Counted from the stretch's first letter, positions 11,921-24,128 are shown. The stretch is DNA of 64,000 nucleotides from Tenebrio molitor (GCF_963966145.1 NC_091053.1:8308001-8372000); one strand, 5' to 3'. The notes: generated from the letters alone by a model not told the origin. Translations and numbers: made by a program.

Positions 11921-12951
11921 ACAATAGTATATTATGCACCGCGGGAGTGAAGTGGATGATTTGTGCCCGAGGTGCAGTGTGTAGCCCGAGGACGCTAAAT
12001 TTAAATTTAAACAAAAAAAAATTTAAGTGTCATGTTGACAGTAAATAGCTATTTGTGTATTAAGAGCGCAAAGTGATACATCGTGGATAGAGAGCAACAC
12101 ACACAAGATTTTTTCTACAATCGCAACTATGACTACTACATATTATTTTATTTGGACCAAATCAATGTAATACCTTCTTAAAATCAGAAACTAATTATTC
12201 GCAATATTGACATTAAAAGTACAATAATTACGGTTTTTGAAAAGTAATCCATGTTCTGGAAGTGTTCATTCTGGTTCTTTTGCTGCACTTACAATTTCGG
12301 GAGGTGTAGATACACGAAAACGCTTCCTCAACAATTTCCCTTCCGTCTGCAGGCCTTTGAGTAATGTTTTTTGTAAAAATACAAAGAACACCGACACAAA
12401 CTAACTCAACAATTCTTTCTGTTTATTCGTTGTCACTAGTTACAATAATCACTGGGCAAATAATTTTTGCTACAATCGATGTAGAAAGTAGGTCTTTGCG
12501 CTTGCATTTGACAACGCAAAGTTGACGTTTTCCGAGGACTGTCACTTTGTCGCTCACGCGCGAAAAAACGTACAAAACGCTAGCTCTTCAAATTTTTTGT
12601 TAAAATCAGATGTCTCAATCGACAATGTATCACTTTGCGCTTTTAATACACAAATAGCTATTTAACCTTTCGGATTTTTTCAATTAAAATTTTTGGATCG
12701 TGCAAATAATAGTATCTGCACCTCCAGAGTGCATGATTATTACCGTCGGTGCTTTGTAGTACCCTCGGGCTTCGCCTTCGAGCTACAAACTGCAACTCGA
12801 GCGAAAAAAAATTAATTCGAAATAAATATTATGTATCATAAAAGGTTGAATTGGCTATGATTTTTTGCCCAAGGGAAAAAAGATGACTAAAAGCTTGAGC
12901 TGGCTATGGTTTTTTTCCCAACGGGAAACTCCATACAATCAGGGAGTAAAA
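11921..12951 (+). repeat. Palindromic repeat family L, copy L1, split by a nested insertion
   Basis: It starts ACAATAGTATATTATGCACC and is collinear with the reverse complement of 22051-22601. Shared blocks in order are GGGAGTGAAGTGGATGATT, GTGTCATGTTGACAGT, TAACCTTTCGG, TACCGTCGGTGCTTTGTAG, CCCTCGGGCTTCGCCTTCG and CCATACAATCAGGGAGTAAA. It has lost about 130 bp internally relative to the other copy and gained the insertion at 12043-12663. It is non-coding. Confidence 0.85.
12043..12663. mobile_element. TIR element nested in L1, about 620 bp
   Basis: The ends are inverted: GTGTATTAAGAGCGCAAAG near the left and CTTTGCGCTTTTAATACAC near the right. Each is bordered by AAATAGCTATTT, itself a palindrome, so the exact duplication length cannot be read. 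The unoccupied site survives at 22345-22385, where GTTGACAGT runs directly through an A/T stretch to TAACCTTTCGG. A duplication of about 8-12 bp would suit a hAT- or P-like element. No transposase was recognised inside. Confidence 0.75.
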
Positions 12952-12992
12952 TTTCAATAAAATAAAATAAAAATTTTATTTTATTGAAATTT
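12949..12992. repeat. Perfect AT inverted repeat, 20-bp arms
   Basis: AAATTTCAATAAAATAAAAT is followed after AAAA by its exact reverse complement. It lies at the right boundary of L1 and has no counterpart next to the other L copy. Confidence 0.85.
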
Positions 12993-13102
12993 GAATCTTC
13001 GAAACAACATGACATTTGTTCCCAACCACGACAAAATTCTCCAAATTCAAACATTGTTAATTTTCACTTAAAAATAGCTTAAAAGGTGCAAAGTAGAAAA
13101 AA

Positions 13103-13240
13103 TAGTGTATATCTCGTTTATAACTTTATAAGACATTTTGTAACATTTACTCGCTCATGGCACTCTTTGCAAGCTCGTCGTGCCATAAACCCTTGCGTGC
13201 CATAAAATGTTTCTTATAAGACTCGTATCATAATATACTA
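13103..13240. repeat. Palindrome with outer TAGTGTATAT/AATATACTA ends
   Basis: Outer TAGTGTATAT pairs with ATAATATACTA, and inner TTATAAGACATTTT pairs imperfectly with AAAATGTTTCTTATAA. The core contains GCTCGTCGTGCC. The outer end resembles those of families L, I and F. Confidence 0.6.
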
Positions 13241-13479
13241 TTACCTACGTATTTGTAAAATTTATTATATTATTATGAGATCGGTAAGTGTTTTATAACA
13301 GATCGATAAAATGTTGAAGAAACTAGACTCGTACGTCAAATTTCGAGATATCCTATAATATTTTTTGCGCTACCTATTTCACTTAAACATACAACTACAA
13401 CGTCCTGTTATTTTGTTGTTACCATAACAACCGACATGGATTCGGTAAGCTGATATTATCGAGCTTAACGAAGCGGGAA

Positions 13480-13755
13480 ATGAGTGAAAATAGGTGTGTA
13501 GCGCATAAAAGTAATTTTTGTACAGAAATGCAATTCGGAAACATGTTCGAACAGAATGGAGCTCCCCCGCACTATTTTAGGCCTGGATCCATGGAGGTAG
13601 GTACTATTAACAGGAGAGAGCGCTATTTGAAAAAAGCGGAAATGCTGCGTAAATGCGCACTACCATCTATAAAGTGGTACTATATACAGAGCGGAACATG
13701 TGCCTTTCCAGTGGTGTTTTTTACTCACTTTGCAATCCTTCCGAATTACAAATAA
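13480..13755 (+). pseudogene. Possible scrap of Tc1/mariner transposase
   Basis: A 91-codon frame contains FEQNGAPPHYFR, close to the FQQDGAPPHY motif that carries the second catalytic Asp in mariner-superfamily transposases (here Asn). Nothing upstream or downstream in the frame resembles the rest of such a protein, and no terminal repeats were seen. A chance match is possible. Confidence 0.25.
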
Positions 13756-15321
13756 CAACAAAAACAATAACAATACACACGGAGAAAATTCACGCCGAAA
13801 CCACTCACACGTAAAGCCGAAACTAAAATGGCTGAAATGCCTAAAAGCCTAAATTCCCCCCATTGCCCCCTGTTGGGCACGCCACTGGAAAGATCCCCAC
13901 AGAGGGACAACAGTGTCGCTAACTCTGGCGCGTAGTTTGAAAAGAGTCATAAAGTGATACTAGAGACTCCCAACTGATACCGCATCTAAAACATTGACGG
14001 TATAGGGAATGCTCAGTCTTGACTAATACTAAGTCCTTGCCTGGATCAAACATCCGAATAGATGGATTGGTAGACGTGGTTGAACCTAATGGCCACATCG
14101 TTCGCCCCATGTAATAGGTTTTTTTCTTATAGGGACATGTAAAATCAGAAGCTACATTAACCCAACCTAAATACTGGAAAAAAAGAAATTACAAGAGTGG
14201 GTGCCATCATTAACGCAGAAACATACAATATGCGCATGGAATGTCAAAATACACATATTTATTATCAACAAGCATAAGAAGGACATTTTGGACACTTGCT
14301 GAAGTTCTTGTTTTTTTGTTTTCTTTTTCGTTAACGGAATAATACCGTTAATTTAGAATTCAATTTGCAAAATCAACAAATTGTTCTTTTTTCAATGTTA
14401 TCGACACCCGAGGATGGCCTCATATATCATTTATAACAATTTTCTAAAATTGTGTTCAATTTAAACATGTTTTTTACTTACGTATCAACTGTGTGAATTA
14501 ATGAAATTGAAAAATTGGGTTGAATATAGATTTTCAAATCATTGTTGACAGCGCCCCAAGCGCTATCTTTGTAGCTTCACGGCTTCAGTTTTAGGTTAAA
14601 AAGCAGTAAACTCGTAATCATTTGAATTTGTTTTCGTCTGATGTCTCTAAACACCGTTCACGTGGTTTTGGCATAATGAGAGGCCATGATTTATTTTGTA
14701 ATGTTGGACACACTGCTTGATTTCCGTCACTAAAGTGCCTGACATGCGGACCTATCAAAATGAACATAACATGTTGCTAAATTTCCCGCGATGTCTGAGT
14801 ATTCTTCTATTGCAAACTAGTAAAACTGACAACAATACAGTGATATACTAGACATTAACGCTGTTTATAACCTCAAAGTTAGAAAAATACATATACAAAA
14901 TTTGCAAAATACCCTGAATGCATTTTATCTTGCCTAGTTATAAGGGAGAGACTATTTACGTCCGCACTATATTATACTTGTTTAATAACCTTTTTGCACT
15001 AGTTACCTATTTTCATTAATGAAAACGGTAATTTTAGGTACTCACAAGACGAAAAGTAACTCTTTTTCGGACGCACTTTTTTGGACGCTGGTCGTAGCGC
15101 CATCTGTTAGTCTGTTTAGAGAGTTAGCAACGAAACCGACTAAACCAATAATTGTCCTGGCACAATTAATTATATACCTAAATAAGTAATTGTATGGCAA
15201 ATAGTAAATTTCTAGTTTTGTTGGCAAGCTGATAACACAATACACAGATAAAAATTTACAAAACTGCACAGCTAATTATGTCTTATATTTTTTAAGCCAA
15301 AAAACATTAGGCCTACATAAC

Positions 15322-15391
15322 TCTTGCAAATGTATTGTGGGTTGCATTCTCAATTCCGTCGGGCTCATTATTACTAGTGAAATACCCAGTA
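15322..15391. mobile_element. Foldback MITE family A, solo right end (A2)
   Basis: TTGCAAATGTATTGTGGGTT leads into CAATTCCGTCGGGCTCATTA and AGTGAAATACCCAGTAT. This is one terminal repeat of family A with the other end missing. Confidence 0.8.
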
Positions 15392-16329
15392 TAGTATATT
15401 CGTACATTTTTGACAATAAGCTTCGCATGATCCAGATATTTAGAAAGTCGAGCAAAAGTTGTTCGAAATATGTAACAACCGACACTGGTCTCCAGTACAG
15501 CAGATCAGATAATAATGTCTTGCGTATAGTCCAACTTCTGCCCGTTTGACTATAGTAAAACCGCAGTTGCAATCGGTGTTCGTTGGTGCGACCACAGCTG
15601 CTAATTTAGCTTTACGCTATTGAACCGTATTTGGCGATAGCAAGTTAATTTTATACAGCAGGAGCTTGGTATGTTCAATGAAACCAAAGCGGTCAACTTG
15701 CTACGTGACAGATGTCGACTCTTGCTTTGTTCCTGTCTCTGGCAAACACTGGCTAACGAATCTCGGTGGTAGCACGTCCCCAACGTTGCATCCTTTATTG
15801 TCAACTTGCATTATATGACAGGTTAAACTTGTAATTGTCGCAAACACACCGAACATGTTTGCGGAAAAGAGAAGCTTTCACGGCATGAGTCAAACCAAAG
15901 TTAACTTGTTTCAGCACGAGCCACACGAAATTAATTGTGTGTTTGGATAGAAAATTTCATTAAAACCGGAGCGTTTCGGAAATTGTTCGTGAAATCACGC
16001 ACACTACAATTTTTTTTTGGAAAAGTGGGTGAATGCCACAGAATATTGAATAAGTGGAAGCTAGGAGGATTATTAAAATCAGAATAATCCCTTAAAACGA
16101 TTATCTACTTTCCAGCTCGCCAGTTTTTATAAATTGTAAGAAAAAATTCTTTGCACTGGAAACCACCTTTTTATTAATTTTTTAATAATACATTTTATCT
16201 TCAAGCGGTCGAAAATCGCGCCTTTCTGTATCTCTAAAGAAACGTTGAAGTGGATTTTTTTGTAACCGGCCGTTCAACGTTAAAAAGTAAAATTTAGACT
16301 TGTAGACATTTCTAATATTATTGGCCCTT

Positions 16330-16585
16330 AAGTACCAATAATATTTCAACAAGAGAACTAGGAATTACTGGTGCCTTAAAATTTGAAAATTGTAAGTTGG
16401 AAAAAGAAAATAAATGAGTTCATGCCCAATTTTTTGTGTGATCCGCTTGAAGATAAGATAGTATCTATCATTCAGAGATCTTTTTGTGCTTCGCCTAGTT
16501 GCCGACCTCAACTTCGTCTCGGCCTTCAAACTCTGGGATTAGCACAAAAACACTCACTTCTACTCTTAATGATATAATCTACTAT
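16330..16585. repeat. Repeat family I, copy I1
   Basis: It is collinear with 35681-35930 from AGTACCAATAA through ATGAGTTCATG and CCGCTTGAAGATAA to CTTCTACTCTTAATGATATA. The right half is a foldback: TCTTTTTGTGCTTCGCC against GGGATTAGCACAAAAA. It ends in a TAATCTACTATTA motif like the outer end of family L. Confidence 0.8.
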
Positions 16586-17823
16586 TAATAACTCGCTAAT
16601 TAATTTATTGGGTGAACTGCATTCGGTGAAATGCATTTAATCAAAATTACAGAGTACAACATTGAAGGGATTGCCCATTTTTTTATAAAGTAAAATAATA
16701 ACATTTTATACATTTACATATATTTTTAATATTAAAAATATTAGAGCTTATATGTCAAACTTTAAACCAAAAGAAAATTAAAATGTATACATTTTATAAT
16801 TTTTCCTCGATTTAGAAATAGATTTTTGTTAGCTCATTTCCAAGCATTTAGTAATACTGACACGGTATTATTGATCTGAATGTTGTGACGATGTGGATAT
16901 AAGAAAATATCTACGGCTTATCCACAGTAGATCTGTCACGACACGTTTTCTACATGTAAATTGTATGGTAATAATGAAGTCAACGTCGTTGTGCCAATTA
17001 AATTTACATAGTTCTCCCCCTAGGTTGACATATTGACCATACAATCTCTTTAAAAAATGCCTGAAAACATATTTGCGACAAGAATGTTTTGTCACTGTAA
17101 ACAATTTGACTCGTTTAGTCCTTAATCTCTTATGCTGCTACATGCTTCATCTTTAGAAACTATTAACAAATTCGCTTTAAGAACGTTAATTATTTTCTGA
17201 ATTATACCGCTTTAAGCTTTAAAATCTCCATAAATTAAAATTTAAATGTGTTCATGAATATAAACTTAATAAAATCTCTTCTCGCGAGAATTTATAAAGA
17301 AGACTCCAGGGTCCGCATTATATAGTAAAATAATTTCCAATTTTTTTATCTGAATTGTTTTACAGAACATTTTAATCAATTAATATTAAATTTAAATTAA
17401 AAGTCAGCACTTGTTAAATTGTTTGTTTAATATGTAAATATTCTCTTGAAGCAACTGATTTGCTTTAAGAGAGACATGATTTTGTTCAGAAGGGATTATT
17501 GTGGCAAATTTTAAAATAATCGCATACCTAATTATAATTACCGAAACTGAAAACAATATATATTTTTTTTAATAATTTAATTTTGAAAATGAAACTTGGA
17601 AAACGTGACGTCTTGTTTTAATCAGCTACTCGCTTCACTGCATTGATTTAAGCCGGATATTGAAGAATTCAGTCATTATCTTTGCCTTTATTTATAGAGA
17701 AGACGATATAAGTGACTACACTGCAGCTCAAGAAAGTGCGATAAATTAGATGAATTTAGTAGAACAATTAAAATCTTTATTAACAAAATACGTATAAGTT
17801 AAGTATGCTTCTACGATATAATA
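16586..17823. other. AT-rich non-coding stretch
   Basis: Nothing supportable was seen in either strand. Confidence 0.5.
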
Positions 17824-18051
17824 CAGGGTTATTATAAATGATTGTCCCATCGCAGTTGCCGTTGAAAACCACACAAATTTTGTATGTGCCGCCAGCCTCG
17901 CAACGTTAGACAAACTAGTAGACAGATTTCCACTACCGCCAGGAGTGCCACCTATTGCCGATACTAGTCTCACTCATATTATGAGGCTTGCGGCACATTC
18001 AACTACGTCACCAACGCCACTGCCATGAGACAATCATTTATAATAATCCTG
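17824..18051. mobile_element. MITE, CAGGGTTATTATAAATG family, intact ends
   Basis: The left end CAGGGTTATTATAAATGATT and the right end AATCATTTATAATAATCCTG are inverted, and the similarity continues inward through TGTGCCGC.AGCCTC for about 95 bp with gaps. TA flanks both ends, indicating a Tc1/mariner-type insertion. Related copies are at 22835-23115 and 1-222. Confidence 0.85.
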
Positions 18052-18399
18052 TATTTAAAAGTATCTACCTTGAAAACTAATTAATTGTTTATCAAAATTA
18101 TTCGATATCTTATTAGGAGTTTCATCCTCATTTTTAAAAACTAGATTCTTTTTTTTTAAACCACTTGGAAAACGTCTTATTTTATTATTTATACTGTGTG
18201 CGCATGAAGCTATACCAGACATCAACAGTTTCCAAAAGGAAGGAAGTTTGCAAGGCAGCAGACAGACAGGAAAATTTTGAAGTTTTTCACAGCCGCACAA
18301 TAAAAGAACTAAATTAACTAGCAAAAAATATAGAAAACAGAGAACCGACAAAAGCAAATTCGAAGTGTTTGAGTGTTTGATCTAAAAAGGAGGGATGTT

Positions 18400-18850
18400 C
18401 TAAGGACGAAAAATGGCACCGTAATGCTTTGTACAACACAATGGTGGAAGTGTGACTGTGGGGGGCTATGTTTTCAAAGCTGAAGTGATTGAATTAATCA
18501 AAAAAGCCGGCACAAAGCGAAAGGAATATTCTAAATTTTGTATTAAAATCAGCGGAATACGATCCGGTTTAAAGGTGACTTCAGAACAGTGAATTCTGTA
18601 AGGATGAATTGATTCAGCAAGAAGGACGCTCTTAAGAATTATGATTTGGCCGTGTTAAAGCCCAGATTGCAACCCTATCGAATTACTTTGCGATGAATTC
18701 AATGTAACAGCAAAGCACTTTTTAGAATATCGCAAGAAGAATGGACCAAGATTTCAAAAGAATTGGTGGACGAGACAAAAGAATGATGATATTTAATATG
18801 CTATGTTAAAGAGACAGCACTTTGCTTACAAGTGTTTGTATTACTGGATG
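18400..18850 (+). pseudogene. Tc1-family transposase remnant
   Basis: Across frames the segment gives VSRDEKWHRN.., then HNGGSVTVGGYVF (normally HGGGSVMVWGCFS), then SPDCNPIELLCDEF, the conserved block that ends the DD34E catalytic core, and finally EEWTKISKELVDETKE. Many stops and shifts make it non-functional. It is close to the remnant at 32650-33290, whose equivalent block also reads SPDCN. A mariner-like remnant of opposite orientation follows at 18905. Confidence 0.7.
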
Positions 18851-18884
18851 TTATAGTGTGAATGCCAATATTATAAGCTGCAAC

Positions 18885-18904
18885 AGAATAGAATAGAATA
18901 GAAT
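18885..18904. repeat. Short AGAAT tandem repeat
   Basis: Four AGAAT units in a row lie exactly between two transposase remnants. Confidence 0.8.
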
Positions 18905-19518
18905 CATAAGATCTCCTTATGTAATTTTAGTTACGTGATATAAGCTGTGTAAGCTCTTGGCCCATCCTGCTTGAAATATCCATTTGTAGCTCGTCGGGGT
19001 GAAGCTTATTAATTAGGTATGTGTTCCAAAATGTTCTGCTACGGCAAAACTGTGACAGACTCTTCAAAGAAAATGGGCCCAATTGAAAGTCTCCACGCAA
19101 TGGCAAACCATTTTTGAGGGTGTAATGGCGACTTTTGAAAATAAATATAGATTTTATGCATTCCACATCCCTACATTTTCTGAGTTCACATATCCTAAAA
19201 GATGAAACCAAGCTTCGTCACTAAATAAGTCACTCTTTTTTCATAATTTGGTGACTGCAGTTCTTGAAATACCTGTATCAGGACTTTTTTAACAATTTTT
19301 TGACATGTGCTGTATAATAACTCGTCTACTTGTTGTGAAAGTTTTCTTAATTACGTAATGGGGTCAGCATTCATTACTTGTATCACATTTTCAACAATAT
19401 CAGGGGTTCGCTTCGTTAGTCTGCCAATGTCTTTATTTTCCCTCAATGCCGGTTTCGTGGAATAGAAGTAAGATTTGGTCATACTCATAAATGTCTTGTA
19501 TCTTTCGGTGAAGCTCAT
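18905..19518 (-). pseudogene. Mariner-like (DDE) transposase remnant
   Basis: On the minus strand it begins MSFTERYKTF.., followed by RENKDIGRLTKRTPDIVENV and LRKLSQQVDE (N-terminal helix-turn-helix region). Then, across frames, come VNSENVGMWNA, PLHPQK and GPIFFEESV, and YFKQDGPRAYTA near the end. The last corresponds to the FQQDGATAHT block with the second catalytic Asp. The C-terminal third is absent, cut at the AGAAT tandem repeat. Several frameshifts and stops are present. Confidence 0.75.
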
Positions 19519-19537
19519 TTTGGCACAAATAAATATA

Positions 19538-19735
19538 CAGGGTGTTTTTGAAATGCGTGCACACATTTTAATCACGAGCTACTGGCTTCATGTAAAACTC
19601 TGAAAAAATATTTAAAAAATTCTATGTCAAAAAATAAAATGACATTTATTTTTTGAGCTACAATTTTTTTAAATTGCTTTTAGTTTTCTACAACCTCGTA
19701 GGTAAAATTTCGGCACATTTTAAAAATACACCCTG
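19538..19735 (+). mobile_element. MITE CAGGGTGTTTTTGAAATG, first of an inverted pair
   Basis: The left end CAGGGTGTTTTTGAAATGCG and the right end ATTTTAAAAATACACCCTG are inverted, with TA outside each. The interior TTTTTTGAGCTACAATTTTT and CTACAACCTCGTA blocks recur inverted in the second copy. Confidence 0.85.
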
Positions 19736-19830
19736 TATATCATGTTTTATAAAATGTACGCCAATGCGAAGTAACCTATGCTTTAAAACAAGGAAACCGC
19801 ATTGATGTACGTTTTATAAAATTTGAGATA

Positions 19831-20036
19831 CAGGGTGTATTTTAAAAATGTGCCGAAATTTTACGTACGAGGTTGTTTGACAACGTAGAAGACTAAAAGC
19901 AATTAAAAAAAGTTGTAGCTCAAAAAATAAATGTCATTTTATTTTTTGACAGGATTTTTTAGATATTTTTTCCGAGTTCTACATGAAGTCACTAGCTCGT
20001 CGTTAAAATTTGTGCACGCATTTCAAAAACATCCTG
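19831..20036 (-). mobile_element. MITE CAGGGTGTTTTTGAAATG, second of an inverted pair
   Basis: This is the same element as 19538-19735 in opposite orientation, 95 bp away. It starts CAGGGTGTATTTTAAAAATG and ends CATTTCAAAAACATCCTG, followed by TA. The spacer between the copies also carries an inverted TTTTATAAAATGTACG / GTACGTTTTATAAAAT, so the whole 500 bp folds back. Confidence 0.85.
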
Positions 20037-20185
20037 TATATATTTTTCTTTTCTTCAAGTTGGAATATACTCGGACAAGTTTGGTTCAATCGCAAACTAA
20101 AAAAAAGACTGATTTTAGTAACAATATAAAAAACAACTAGCTAAACGAAATTTAAAAACACAATAGAAACAAAGTTATCCTTATA

Positions 20186-20593
20186 TAGTAAACTTCCCGT
20201 CACGGACACTTCTGAAAAGCGGACAATTCCCTTGAGCGAACAAATTCTGATTTCCCGGCGTCCTCCCATTAGTTCCTTAATATTAAATTCTACTATAAAA
20301 CGGATACTCCGAATAACGGCCGCGGACAACCTTTCCATTCAACCTGACCTGACCTGACCACAAAAATCTCTCTAAGGCGGACAGGAGGCCCGCGAAAACG
20401 AATGTTTCCTGAGAAAAACTGTTTCCACTATGAGCTAGTTTGCCTCGCACTATCCAATTCTCGAATTCCTAGATCTATATTACGCCACTTTTCAAACTAT
20501 TACAAACACATAGTATGTACGTACATACGTATACTTCTGTATAGCGGACAATACTAATTCCCCATGGGTGTTCGTTATAGGGAAGTTTCACTG
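20186..20593. mobile_element. Pogo/Tigger-type MITE
   Basis: The left end TAGTAAACTTCCCGTCACGG and the right end, in reverse complement CAGTGAAACTTCCCTATAAC, are inverted and TA-flanked. They resemble the known CAGT.AAAC..CC ends of pogo-like elements. A triple ACCTG tandem lies inside at 20342-20358. No transposase is present. Confidence 0.65.
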
Positions 20594-22050
20594 TATTATG
20601 TCCAAACTGTCACGGAAATGTAGGGTGCCCTTAGACAACTCAAAATACAGCACATTAAGCCAAGTCGATTTAGGCAATACATTTTTTTATAGTTTTACTA
20701 AACTTCTAGATGTCTCTACTTCTTTCAGCGATATTGTAGAAAAAACTTATACACATATTTATGTATTTTTACTGACGTTTTATGCAAAATAATGTTTGCA
20801 CAATCCTGTTATTACGTAATGTATATAATATCGAGAAGAAGAAAAAACAAAGATAATATTGTTGGTATGTAATTAGATTGTAGATCGCTTCAGAAAATTA
20901 ATATTACCACTTTAATAACAAACTGTTTCGGATCGGCAGCATTTATAATTTTATTACATAAGAAATATTTCATAAAGAAATACTTGGTTTGCCTTGACTG
21001 CTGTCTTGTGCCTTAATTTCTGATGGATTTTTGAAATGGTACCGAAACAACGTTATGAAGCAATGACGGTGTTTTACGATCGTCTTTTGTGCCTCTTTTA
21101 TTACCGAATCACAAAAGCACATTCAACACAAGATATAATAAAAAGTATTTTACTTCTTCATTTGAGGTGTGAATATATTTTAATTTGCATTTCCAAACAC
21201 TAGCTGGCAAAAATCCAGCACATTATTATTCTTAGTAATATCCGCGGATTCGCCCTAGGTGCATTTTAGAGATTAGCAGATTACCATTTTAGCTTGAAGG
21301 ATATTAAAAACTTAACATCAAGGAACAATTTCAGCCGTTCTTAGACTTTATTGTTCCTCCGCAAGTTGAAAACTAAACACCAGAAAATATGCCTGACAGG
21401 GTACAAGAAATTTAAACGTTTTCGAATATTAAATGTGCTGTGAAAATTACTCAATTTAAAATACAATTTATCTTATCACGATCAGATCCTGGCATTATCC
21501 CACATGGTTGTTTTAATGAAAAAGTAATTTATAACTTTCGAGATTACAAATATTAATTTAAGTTGCTCATGCAAACCGACTTTTGCCACAGATATTTTCC
21601 ACAGTTATGTAATCTGCACGTACAACATAAATAGGATAGATGTTATGGGTTGGATAAAAGTAAAATGCCGGACACTTCATCATCAGTCAATGTCAAATTA
21701 TAAGACAAAACACTGGAAAGTAATGTATCTGCCAGATTTCTTTGGACTTCAAACCACACAAACATTATGAAAATGCACTTTATTTGTCCATCTACTGTCA
21801 TAGCTCACAAAGTTTGATGACTTCTGTCGTACTGAATCTAGAATCGCATGGTGTCAACAAGAAGGCGGGAAATCTCTCTCTCTCTTTGCGTTGAGGTTGG
21901 CTTTGCATCCAAGGATCATGATTGTGATGAAACCTAATTTCTGGCCTAGAGGAGCTATTATTCAGTGTTTGAACATTTTCACGAGAAAATTTTGTTCAAA
22001 AATGCAACAAGGCGCAACATAAATTATTTTTTGCACGACCTGTATATAAT
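20594..22050. other. AT-rich non-coding stretch
   Basis: No gene was recognised. A short CT-dinucleotide run lies near 21872-21885. Confidence 0.5.
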
Positions 22051-22601
22051 GAGCAACTTTACTCCCTGATTGTATGGAGTGAAGTGGCTCTTTTTCCCCT
22101 TGGGCAAAAAACCGCAGCCAACTTAAGCTTTTAGTCATCTTTTTTCCCCTTGGGCAAAAAACCATAGCCTATTCAACCTTTTATGGTACATATTTATTTC
22201 GAATTAATTTGTTTTTTCACTCGAGATGCAGTTTATAGCCCGAAGGCGAAGCCCGAGGGTCCTACAAAGCACCGACGGTAACAATCATGCAATCCCGAGG
22301 TGCAGATATTATTGTTTGCACGATCAAAAAATTTTAATTGAAAAAAGCCGAAAGGTTAAAAATTATTTTTAACTGTCAACATGACATTTAAATTTAGCTT
22401 GACAGTTAGTGATAATTTACAAATTTTCGGCTTTTTTCTATTAAAATCGGTGAGTCGTGCAAAAAATAGTGTATGGACCTCGGGAGTGAATGATTTTTAC
22501 CCTCAGTGCTTTGTAGCCCTCGGGCTACGCCCTCTGGCTACAAACTGCACCTCGGGTAAAAATCATCCACTTCACTCCCTCGGTACATAATATACTATTG
22601 T
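22051..22601 (-). repeat. Palindromic repeat family L, copy L2 (unoccupied site)
   Basis: It is the inverse of 11921-12951 without the nested 620-bp element, and ends ATAATATACTATTGTT. Its right half is a palindrome, CGGGAGTGAATGATTTTTAC against GTAAAAATCATCCACTTCAC, around the CpG-rich core CCCTCGGGCTACGCCCTC. The left half has two direct copies of CTTTTTTCCCCTTGGGCAAA about 60 bp apart. The short frames here are not genes. Confidence 0.85.
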
Positions 22602-22834
22602 TAATGCCAAAATTGAAAGTTGTTATAAGTATTCAGTTCTATAAGTGTCTGCATAATAAAATTATTAAGGCTGAAGTCGCAGTCGGGAATTTTTACAGCA
22701 GCAGACACTCGTGATCACCAACACAAAATTATCGCGAATTTCTCAATCACTAGGGCAATTATACCTGACAATTTAATTTTATGCAAGACAAAATACCAAA
22801 AGCTCAAATTGCTTATACCATGTTTGACGTTATA

Positions 22835-23115
22835 GAGGGTTATTATAAATGATTGTAGTCCAAGTAGGCGTAAAAACTGAATGTAAAATTTATGATTACC
22901 GCTCCATAGAAAAAAAATTAAATGATGTGAATAAGCGAGTACACACCGTTCACATTGGGTGCAAAACAACTCAATCTTTTTAGATTCAATCGTTAATTTA
23001 AAAAATATAAATAAAATCCTTATCACCGCACTTTTCATCTAAAAAATGACAGTGACAGCGACAAAAATTGACACTTCACATGAAATCGGCAAAAATTTCA
23101 TTTATAATAACCTTG
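22835..23115. mobile_element. MITE, (C/G)AGGGTTATTATAAATG family
   Basis: The left end GAGGGTTATTATAAATGATT is inverted against the right end ATTTATAATAACCTTG, and TA lies outside both. The interior matches window positions 1-222. The 107-codon minus-strand frame covering it is incidental. Confidence 0.8.
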
Positions 23116-23784
23116 TACAAATAAGGAATCAAAGTAGTTTCATTAAAAAGTCAAAATTACATTTTCTTCTCTATGTAAGGTTATACTCGTAAGAAGAAAT
23201 ATTGGAAGAAATCAACTTTAGACAAAAACTTTGAAAATAGGCCTATTTGGGTATACGAGTATTTGAGAGTAAACATGTGCAGGTTGAACAGCATTTTTAC
23301 GGCACTGACCAAAAATCAGAATCATGATTGTCTGTTTTGTCATCGTTTGAATTGATGATAAAATTGTGTAAAAACTGACGTACGAATTTTTTATTATGTC
23401 CGGCTCTAAAATGATTGACAATGATGCCATCATAGATTATAAATTATAAATATTTAAAATTAAATCTAAGCGCTGTTTTAAACTATATTTTGTGTTGCAT
23501 AACATTACATTTTCGCGGGAACTCTACGGTGAATGACCTTGTATATTTGAAAGAGCAGAAAATGCAACAGTATTACGTTTGAAAACTGTGAATTAATTGC
23601 GTTTTACTGCTGAAATATCAAACAACATGAAGGGTAAATATTTATCTACATAGTTTCTTGTTTAATCGTTGTAAATACATATATTGATTTATTAAAGTTT
23701 TCTTTAGAATTGCATTGTCAACTTGCCGGACTTAATTTTTATTATAATTATGTTCTCAGACCACCTCTTGGCAATTTTGATATA
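23116..23784. other. AT-rich non-coding stretch
   Basis: Nothing supportable was seen. Confidence 0.5.
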
Positions 23785-24128
23785 CAGGGTAGGTATTTCA
23801 CGAGTAATAAAAGCCCGACGGAATTGAAAATGCAACCCAGAATACATTTGCAAAGTTAACGTGGATTTTTATTTTTTGATTTAAAAAACATAAAACACAG
23901 TTACCTGTGCAGTTTTGTAAATTTTGACATAAACGTCATCCCATTGGTTAAATGAAACTGAAAAAAAGAAAGATTTTTTGGGGAAACTGTTCGAATCGTG
24001 GTATTTTAACTTTTTCGTAAATGTCAGTTGTGACAAATAAAATTATTGAAAGCAAAGTCATCGTGGATGCATAATTTCATTTTAAAACAATACGATTTTT
24101 AAAATTACTGCGTTAACTTTGGAAATAA
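23785..24128. mobile_element. Family A element, long form, right end truncated (A3)
   Basis: The left terminal repeat (CAGGGTAGGTATTTCACGAG .. GCCCGACGGAATTGAAAATG) is intact after a TA. The interior shares AACTTTTTCGTAAATGTCA, TTGTGACAAA and CATAATTTCATTTTAAA with 30935-31107. It stops inside GTTAACTTTGGAAAT, where the right terminal repeat should begin. Confidence 0.75.

Larger units (their letters stand above)
13241..16329. other. AT-rich stretch with one MITE half-copy
   Basis: Apart from the scrap at 13480-13755 and the family A half-copy at 15322-15391, no gene or repeat could be assigned. The frame at 13919-14110 (-) resembles no known family. Confidence 0.45.

Noticed and set aside
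20342..20358. ACCTG direct repeats as a possible array
   Set aside because: Only three units inside a pogo-type MITE; no spacers, so neither CRISPR nor a satellite.
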